A stretch of 6,614 nt of DNA from Acidobacteriota bacterium (GTDB lineage Bacteria > Acidobacteriota > Vicinamibacteria > Vicinamibacterales > SCN-69-37). This document shows, one piece after another, positions 1 to 3,945 of the stretch. Both the position numbers and the translations under genes were made by a program. Positions within the stretch are counted from its first letter, which is position 1. Each line of letters opens with the position of its first letter. The stretch spans positions 1-6,614 of the forward strand of contig JANLHE010000129.1 of the NCBI GenBank assembly GCA_024653875.1, written 5' to 3'. The notes under the pieces are model-generated. The model did no database searches, was not told where the DNA came from, and was given only the letters and a program-made list of their open reading frames with translations.

Positions 1-466
1 CCGACTCCACCGTCCGTCCGCGTTCGCTGATGTCGCGCTGCAGGCGCCGGATGAACCGGGTGTCGTCGTCCGTGTCGACGAAGACCTTGACGTCCATCAG
101 GCGACGCAACGCCGGATCCGTGAAAATCAGGATGCCCTCCACGATCACCGCGGTGCGGGGTGTGACCGTGTCGGTCTTGGGCTGGCGCGCGTGGCGCGCG
201 AAATCGTACACCGGGATCTCCACGGCGCGGCCGGCCCGCAGTTCTTCCACATGGCGGACGAGCAGGTCGGTCTCCAGCGAGTCCGGGTGGTCGTAATTGA
301 GGTTCGCGCGTTCTTCGAGACGCAGCTCCGGGTGGTCGCGATAGTACCGATCGTGTTCCAGGACCGAGACGTGTTCGTCGCCAAGCGCGTGCATGATGTT
401 GCGCACGACGGTGGTCTTGCCGGAACCGGACCCGCCGGCGACACCGATGACAAAAGGGAAAGCCAT
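1..466 (-). CDS. udk: Uridine kinase, partial (3' end beyond window)
   Basis: Uridine kinase phosphorylates uridine and cytidine to UMP and CMP in the cytoplasmic pyrimidine salvage pathway. The reverse strand reads 155 uninterrupted residues from the ATG at 466-464. A P-loop GGSGSGKTT lies at residues 11-19 (Walker A lysine K17). The substrate-side motif HDRYY is at 38-42, NYDHPDS at 57-63, PVYDF at 85-89, and the VEGIL strand at 109-113. The lid-like segment RRLQRDISERGR at 140-151 resembles that of E. coli Udk. The family is usually about 210 residues, so roughly three quarters is visible and the C-terminus lies left of the window. The start is supported by a GGAGG at 481-477 (reverse strand), 10 bases upstream. 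The gene diverges from the SDR gene across a 45-base gap. A related P-loop phosphoribulokinase/uridine kinase-family enzyme is the only real alternative, and NYDHPDS favours Udk. Confidence 0.95.
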   Translation of the reverse strand, partial: MAFPFVIGVAGGSGSGKTTVVRNIMHALGDEHVSVLEHDRYYRDHPELRLEERANLNYDHPDSLETDLLVRHVEELRAGRAVEIPVYDFARHARQPKTDTVTPRTAVIVEGILIFTDPALRRLMDVKVFVDTDDDTRFIRRLQRDISERGRTVES

Positions 467-494
467 GAAACCGGCGCCTCCGCGCGACGTGTGT

Positions 495-500
495 ATTCTA
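495..500 (-). promoter_or_regulatory. Putative -10 element of udk
   Basis: On the reverse strand these bases read TAGAAT, a good match to the bacterial -10 consensus. It would start transcription near 487-488 and give a leader of about 20 bases that includes the GGAGG ribosome-binding site at 481-477. No convincing -35 is visible. It overlaps the opposing -10 candidate of the SDR gene by two bases. The call rests on sequence match and position only. Confidence 0.4.
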
Positions 501-504
501 TGAT
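499..504 (+). promoter_or_regulatory. Putative -10 element of the SDR-crcB unit
   Basis: TATGAT lies 7 bases before the SDR start codon at 512, with an alternative TATTCT at 494-499. Transcription from TATGAT would begin at or just before the ATG, so the mRNA would be leaderless or nearly so. This fits the absence of any Shine-Dalgarno sequence before 512. No -35 match is seen at the usual spacing. The call is an inference from position. Confidence 0.35.
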
Positions 505-511
505 GTAGCCT

Positions 512-1303
512 ATGGATCTCGGGTTGAAGGGCAAAGTGGCCATGGTCGCCGGCGCGAGTCGCGGCCTCGGGTATGCGGTGGCGCGTGCGCTGGCGGCCGA
601 GGGCGCGATCGTCTCGATGGCCTCGCGCAACGCCGACGCCATCAACGCCGCCGCGGCGAAGATCGGCGCCGACAGCGGATCGCCCACGCTGGCGTGCGCC
701 ATGGATGTGAAGTCGGCTGCGTCGATCCAGGCGTGGTTCGACGCCACGACCGCTGAGTTCGGAGGGGTGGACCTGTTGTTTGTCAACGCCGGCGGGCCTC
801 CGGCCGGCACGGCGCTCTCGTTTGACGATGCGGCCTGGCAGGGCGCGTTCGAGCTGCTGGTGTTGAGCGCGGTCCGCATGGTCCGCCTCGCCGTCCCGTC
901 CATGAAACAGCGCGGCGGCGGCGCCATCGTGGTCTCCACGTCGTGTGCGGTGAAAGAACCGATTCCGAACCTGGCGCTCTCCAACGTGGTGCGCTCGTCG
1001 GTCTCGGCGTTGTCCAAGACGCTGGCCAACGAGCTGGCGGCCGACAATATCCGGGTCAACCACCTGCTGCCGGGGCGCATTGAGACCGACCGCGTGCGTG
1101 AGCTCGACACCATCCGCGCTAAAGCCGCGGGCATTTCGGCTGACGAAGTGAAGGCGTCGTACGCGAAGGTCATCCCGCTGGGCCGCTACGGCGCGCCCGA
1201 GGAGTTCGGCAGTGCGGCGGTGTTCCTGTTTTCCGACGCGGCCCGCTACATCACGGGCGCATCGCTCCAGGTGGACGGCGGCCTCACCAAGTCGGTCATG
1301 TGA
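512..1303 (+). CDS. Atypical SDR family oxidoreductase (BKR-like, non-canonical active site)
   Basis: This is a 263-residue Rossmann-fold protein of the short-chain dehydrogenase/reductase family, resembling 3-oxoacyl-ACP reductase. The cofactor loop GASRGLG is at residues 14-20, the NAG motif at 92-94, and a typical SDR C-terminal end (ITGASLQVDGG) at 247-257. R39 after the second strand suggests NADP(H) preference. The active site is unusual: S144 is kept, but the Tyr position is S157, the Lys position is R161 (SNVVR instead of YxxxK), and the structural Asn position appears to be L116. This pattern is known from a BKR-like SDR subgroup lacking the canonical tetrad, so the substrate and even the catalysed reaction are unclear. 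The ATG at 512 is chosen because the later M11 would cut into the first beta strand. No Shine-Dalgarno is visible. The stop overlaps the crcB start by 4 bases. Confidence 0.9.
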   Translation: MDLGLKGKVAMVAGASRGLGYAVARALAAEGAIVSMASRNADAINAAAAKIGADSGSPTLACAMDVKSAASIQAWFDATTAEFGGVDLLFVNAGGPPAGTALSFDDAAWQGAFELLVLSAVRMVRLAVPSMKQRGGGAIVVSTSCAVKEPIPNLALSNVVRSSVSALSKTLANELAADNIRVNHLLPGRIETDRVRELDTIRAKAAGISADEVKASYAKVIPLGRYGAPEEFGSAAVFLFSDAARYITGASLQVDGGLTKSVM

Positions 1304-1683
1304 ACATCCTGAGCATTCTCGCGGTCGCTGCCGGAGGCGCTGTCGGGGCCGTCGGGCGGTACTTGATGACGGCGGCCGTGCATCGGGCGCTGCCGCCGAC
1401 GTTTCCGTACGGCACCGTGACGGTCAACATCGTGGGCAGCCTGGCGGTGGGCTTTCTCAGCGGCCTGTTTGCCGCGCGGGCCGACAGTCGCGATCACGTG
1501 CTCCAGTTGTTCCTCATCGCCGGTCTGTGTGGCGGGTTCACCACGTTTTCGGCGTTTTCCGCGGACACGTTCCACCTGATCGAGCGCGGCGCGATGGGGC
1601 CGGCGGCCGCCAACGTGGTCCTGCAGGTGGCTGGGGCGCTGGTGGCGGTGTTCGCCGGCTTCTGGATCGCGCGCCAGCTCTAG
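1300..1683 (+). CDS. crcB: Fluoride ion channel CrcB/Fluc
   Basis: CrcB/Fluc proteins are small inner-membrane channels that expel fluoride and work as antiparallel dimers. This one has 127 residues, the usual length, and four hydrophobic segments at about 3-25, 36-56, 68-90 and 100-123. Family signatures are present: GGAVGAVGRY at 12-21, GTVTVNIVGS at 38-47 with the pore Asn N43, and GLCGGFTTFSAF at 75-86. That last motif carries the two Phe residues (F83, F86) expected to line the fluoride path and the Thr/Gly turn linked to the central sodium site. Translation starts at GTG 1300, whose bases overlap the SDR stop (GTGA). No separate ribosome-binding site is seen close by, so coupling to SDR translation is likely. 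I found no fluoride-riboswitch-like leader before this unit, and the 45-base gap upstream of the SDR is too short to hold one. Confidence 0.96.
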   Translation: MNILSILAVAAGGAVGAVGRYLMTAAVHRALPPTFPYGTVTVNIVGSLAVGFLSGLFAARADSRDHVLQLFLIAGLCGGFTTFSAFSADTFHLIERGAMGPAAANVVLQVAGALVAVFAGFWIARQL

Positions 1684-1689
1684 CGCGCG
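1668..1689. terminator. GC-only hairpin between convergent genes (possible transcription end)
   Basis: CGCGCGC at 1668-1674 can pair with GCGCGCG at 1683-1689 across an 8-base loop that includes the crcB stop codon. It sits where crcB and the Cdd1-like gene converge. There is no T-run on either side, so it is not a standard intrinsic terminator. It could slow RNA polymerase or protect 3' ends. In such GC-rich DNA a chance stem is quite possible. Confidence 0.25.
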
Positions 1690-1694
1690 CGCAC

Positions 1695-1997
1695 TCACCC
1701 CCGGTGCGTCGCGAAGTGGCGCTTCCGCTCCGGCGTGTAGTCCCACCACGGCCGGGCGGGCGCCCCTTCCATGAACCGCACGGCGGAGATGAAGCAGTCG
1801 GCCAGGCAGGGGTCCTGAATCATCCCGCGCCTGGCGTTGCTGCGCGCGTAGAGGTCGTACGGGTCCCGCCCGATGAGCTGCCGGGGCTGCGCCACGCCGA
1901 TTTCGCGCAGGTCGGCCGCGATCGAGGGGCCGACGTTGGGAATCGCCTCGAGCGTGCGCGCCTCGGCGGCCGATGTCGCCTTCCTGACGTGTTTCAT
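1695..1997 (-). CDS. Small helix-hairpin-helix protein, Cdd1/pathogenicity-locus type
   Basis: This is a 100-residue soluble protein with no signal peptide or membrane segment. A helix-hairpin-helix element lies at about residues 16-35, with IPNVGPSIAADL as its hairpin core, a fold usually used for non-specific DNA contact. It is followed by an LIGRDPYDLYARS stretch (41-53), DPCLADCFISAV (62-73) and a C-terminal WWDYTPERK (84-92). This order matches the family named Cdd1 or 'pathogenicity locus', whose biochemical role is not established. Despite the name, nothing here suggests virulence. The ATG at 1997-1995 is the natural start. There is no clear Shine-Dalgarno, and a -10-like CATAAT lies only about 11 bases upstream, so the message may be nearly leaderless. 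It converges on crcB and diverges from tRNA-Leu. Confidence 0.85.
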   Translation of the reverse strand: MKHVRKATSAAEARTLEAIPNVGPSIAADLREIGVAQPRQLIGRDPYDLYARSNARRGMIQDPCLADCFISAVRFMEGAPARPWWDYTPERKRHFATHRG

Positions 1998-2007
1998 GGC
2001 TTCGGAA

Positions 2008-2013
2008 ATTATG
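2008..2013 (-). promoter_or_regulatory. Putative -10 element of the Cdd1-like gene
   Basis: The reverse strand reads CATAAT, five of six bases matching the -10 consensus. It would start transcription near 2001, leaving only a few bases before the ATG at 1997. It forms one arm of the palindrome ATTAT-GCGGT-ATAAT (2008-2022), whose other arm is part of the tRNA promoter. The alternative TATACC on the same strand (2020-2015) would give a slightly longer leader. Confidence 0.35.
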
Positions 2014-2016
2014 CGG

Positions 2017-2022
2017 TATAAT
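2017..2022 (+). promoter_or_regulatory. Promoter -10 element (TATAAT) of tRNA-Leu
   Basis: This is a perfect TATAAT in an otherwise very GC-rich region. It predicts a start near 2029 and a leader of about 40 bases before the tRNA. The -35 region would fall inside the first codons of the divergent Cdd1-like gene. Only weak matches are seen there, for example TTCATG at 1993-1998 with an 18-base spacer. It may also drive sppA and the receptor gene by read-through. Confidence 0.65.
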
Positions 2023-2068
2023 CGCCGCTTCCGGCCTCGTGGCCGGGCCTGCCTGTAAGACCCTTCGT

Positions 2069-2155
2069 GCGGAAGTGGCGGAATTGGCAGACGCGCTAGC
2101 CTCAGGAGCTAGTCCTAGCAATAGGGTGGAGGTTCGAGTCCTCTCTTCCGCACCA
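2069..2155 (+). tRNA. tRNA-Leu (anticodon CAG), CCA encoded
   Basis: This is a complete class II tRNA of 87 bases. The acceptor stem pairs GCGGAAG (2069-2075) with CTTCCGC (2145-2151), followed by discriminator A and an encoded CCA (2153-2155). The D-arm stem is GCG/CGC. The anticodon stem CTAGC (2096-2100) pairs with GCTAG (2108-2112). Its 7-base loop CTCAGGA places CAG at 2103-2105, reading the Leu codon CUG, which is common in the genes here. The long variable arm CCTA-GCAA-TAGG is typical of Leu. The T-arm has stem GGAGG/CCTCT and loop TTCGAGT (2133-2139). All stems pair, with one G-U in the T stem, so the gene looks functional. I see no duplicated 3' end or integrase that would mark it as an integration site. 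Confidence 0.98.
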
Positions 2156-2161
2156 TTTTTT
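2128..2161 (+). terminator. Possible intrinsic terminator at the tRNA 3' end
   Basis: The T-arm and acceptor stem of the tRNA are followed at once by six T residues (2156-2161). Folded tRNA plus a U-run can end transcription of monocistronic tRNA genes. The run is short and the stem pairs over a long distance, so partial read-through into sppA, which begins 27 bases later, is plausible. Confidence 0.4.
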
Positions 2162-2170
2162 CGCAGCTCC

Positions 2171-2176
2171 GAGGAG
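2171..2176 (+). promoter_or_regulatory. Ribosome-binding site of sppA
   Basis: GAGGAG lies 11 bases before the GTG at 2188. It is the clearest Shine-Dalgarno match in this gap, and it decides in favour of the GTG start, since there is no ATG in the gap and the N-terminal anchor begins right after the GTG. Confidence 0.7.
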
Positions 2177-2187
2177 AACCCCCTGCT

Positions 2188-3945
2188 GTGAGTGCCCGTC
2201 GCGGTGTCGCGCTCGTCCTCTTCCTCATCTTCCTCGGTGTGATGGCGTCGGCCGCAGGCCTGCTGGTCATGGCCATCATGCTCGGCGGCACGCGCTCGTC
2301 CACGACCGTGGCGTCCAACTCCACGTTGTTCCTGCGCGTCCAGGCGCCCTTCGCCGAAATCGAATCCAATACGGTGCTGTCCCAGTTCGTGGAGACGCCG
2401 CCCACGCTGCGCACCGTGCTGGCCCTCATCGACAAGGCCCAGCGCGACGATCGCATCCGCGGGATGGTGATCATCCCGAACACCACCGGGGCCATGTGGG
2501 CGCAGGTGCAGGAGATTCACGACGCGCTTGAGACCTTCAAGGCGTCCGGAAAGTCGCTGGTCGTCTTCATGGAATACGGGGGCGCCTCCGATTACTACCT
2601 GGCGTCTGCCGCCGAGCGCGTGCTGATGATGCCGGCCGGCACCCTCGACGTCTCCGGCCTGGCCACCTACGAGGTGTTCCTGCGCGGCGCGTTCGACAAG
2701 CTGGGTGTCTACCCGGACATGCTGCACATGGGCGATTTCAAGACGGCCTCGAACACGTTCACCGAACGGGGATTCACGCCGGCCCACCGTGAAATGGCGC
2801 GGTCGATGAACCGCGACATGTACGACCAGCTCGTCAACGCCATCGCGGTGGGTCGCGACAAGTCGGTGGACGATGTCCGCCGGATCATCGACCAGGGGCC
2901 GTTCCTGCCGGATGAGGCCCTGGCGGCCGGCCTGATCGACGGCGTCGCCTACGACGACCAGATTGACGACGCGTCGCCCGTGCAGGGCACACGGCGCCTG
3001 GAAGGCAGCGACTACACGCGCGGGTTCCAGGCCGGTCCCGGCACCGGGCCGCGCATCGCGCTGTTGTACGCCGTCGGCACGATCGCCAGCGGTTCGAGCA
3101 GCTTCGACGGTCCCGCCGGCGCGGTCCTGGGCTCGGACACGTTCGTCGAGTGGATTCGCAAGGTCCGCGCCGACAGCACCATCCGCGCCATTGTCATCCG
3201 CATCGACAGCCCGGGCGGATCCGCGATCGCCTCTGAGGTGATCTGGCGTGAGCTGATGCTGACCCGCCAGATCAAGCCGGTGATCGTGTCGATGGGGGAC
3301 GTGGCCGCGTCGGGCGGGTATTACATGGCCGTGCCAGCCAACGCGATCGTCGCGCAGCCGGGCACCATCACGGGGTCGATTGGCGTGGTGACGGGCAAGT
3401 TCGTGCTGCGGGACGCGCTCGGCAAGCTGGGCGTGAACACCGACAGCGTGAGCGATGGCCGGTTCGCCGAAATCTACTCGCCCTTCCGGGCCTTCACGCC
3501 GATGGAACGCGCGAAGGTGGAAGAGCAGATGCAGGCGACGTACGAGCTGTTCGTCTCGCGCGTGGCCGAAGGTCGCGGATCGTCGCCGGACAAGATCGAC
3601 GCGATTGCGCGCGGCCGCGTCTGGACGGGGCAGCAGGCGCGCGAACTGGGCCTGGTGGACGAACTGGGCGGCCTGGACCGCGCGGTGGCGCTCGCGAAGG
3701 AACACGCCAAGCTCGACGCCGGCAAGCCGGTGTCCCTGGTCATCTATCCGCAGAAGCGCAGCATCGTGGACCTGATGGCGAATCCGTTCGGCCTGGGATT
3801 GGGCGCGTCGCTTGAGATGCTGACGCGCCGGCCCGAAGCGCGCGTGCTGGATACGGTGGCCGAGCGCCTGCGCCTGTTCCGCCGCGGCGAATCCCTGGCG
3901 CTGATGCCGAACCTGTTCATTGGGGCGGACTTCGGAGCGCGCTGA
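2188..3945 (+). CDS. sppA: Signal peptide peptidase SppA, 67K type (protease family S49)
   Basis: SppA is an inner-membrane serine protease with a Ser-Lys dyad, facing the periplasm, that degrades leftover signal peptides and some misfolded envelope proteins. The 585-residue product has an N-terminal anchor at about 7-33 after two arginines. Two tandem S49 domains follow, at about 45-265 and 288-500, as in the 618-residue E. coli enzyme. The general base is K185 in GDFKTASNTF (first domain). The nucleophile is S375 in AASGGYY (second domain). Their spacing of 190 residues is close to the E. coli K209-S409 pair. DYYLAS (135-140) and PGTITGSIGV (391-400) are further family signatures. Both residues are intact, so an active enzyme is expected. 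It starts at GTG after a GAGGAG site and is the gene just after tRNA-Leu. Its TGA shares one base with the ATG of the outer-membrane protein gene, implying co-expression. Confidence 0.96.
   Translation: MSARRGVALVLFLIFLGVMASAAGLLVMAIMLGGTRSSTTVASNSTLFLRVQAPFAEIESNTVLSQFVETPPTLRTVLALIDKAQRDDRIRGMVIIPNTTGAMWAQVQEIHDALETFKASGKSLVVFMEYGGASDYYLASAAERVLMMPAGTLDVSGLATYEVFLRGAFDKLGVYPDMLHMGDFKTASNTFTERGFTPAHREMARSMNRDMYDQLVNAIAVGRDKSVDDVRRIIDQGPFLPDEALAAGLIDGVAYDDQIDDASPVQGTRRLEGSDYTRGFQAGPGTGPRIALLYAVGTIASGSSSFDGPAGAVLGSDTFVEWIRKVRADSTIRAIVIRIDSPGGSAIASEVIWRELMLTRQIKPVIVSMGDVAASGGYYMAVPANAIVAQPGTITGSIGVVTGKFVLRDALGKLGVNTDSVSDGRFAEIYSPFRAFTPMERAKVEEQMQATYELFVSRVAEGRGSSPDKIDAIARGRVWTGQQARELGLVDELGGLDRAVALAKEHAKLDAGKPVSLVIYPQKRSIVDLMANPFGLGLGASLEMLTRRPEARVLDTVAERLRLFRRGESLALMPNLFIGADFGAR
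3934..3937 (+). promoter_or_regulatory. Ribosome-binding site of the receptor-like gene, inside sppA
   Basis: GGAG lies within the last codons of sppA, 7 bases before the ATG at 3945. Together with the TGATG stop-start overlap it supports that start and suggests translational coupling with sppA. Confidence 0.6.

Noticed and set aside
185..200. Tandem GGCGCGCG repeat
   Set aside because: It lies in the udk coding frame, encodes ordinary residues (ARHAR) of the protein and is explained by GC-rich codon choice.
467..511. Fluoride riboswitch controlling the SDR-crcB unit
   Set aside because: The gap is only 45 bases and shows none of the conserved riboswitch pairing or sequence blocks.
145..1173. 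A 342-codon reverse open frame spanning udk and the SDR gene
   Set aside because: It conflicts with both genes, which carry clear P-loop and Rossmann motifs, and it shows no family features of its own.
2069..2161. tRNA-Leu 3' end as an integration site for a mobile element
   Set aside because: No integrase, no second copy of the tRNA end and no change in base composition are visible; the next gene is a normal sppA.
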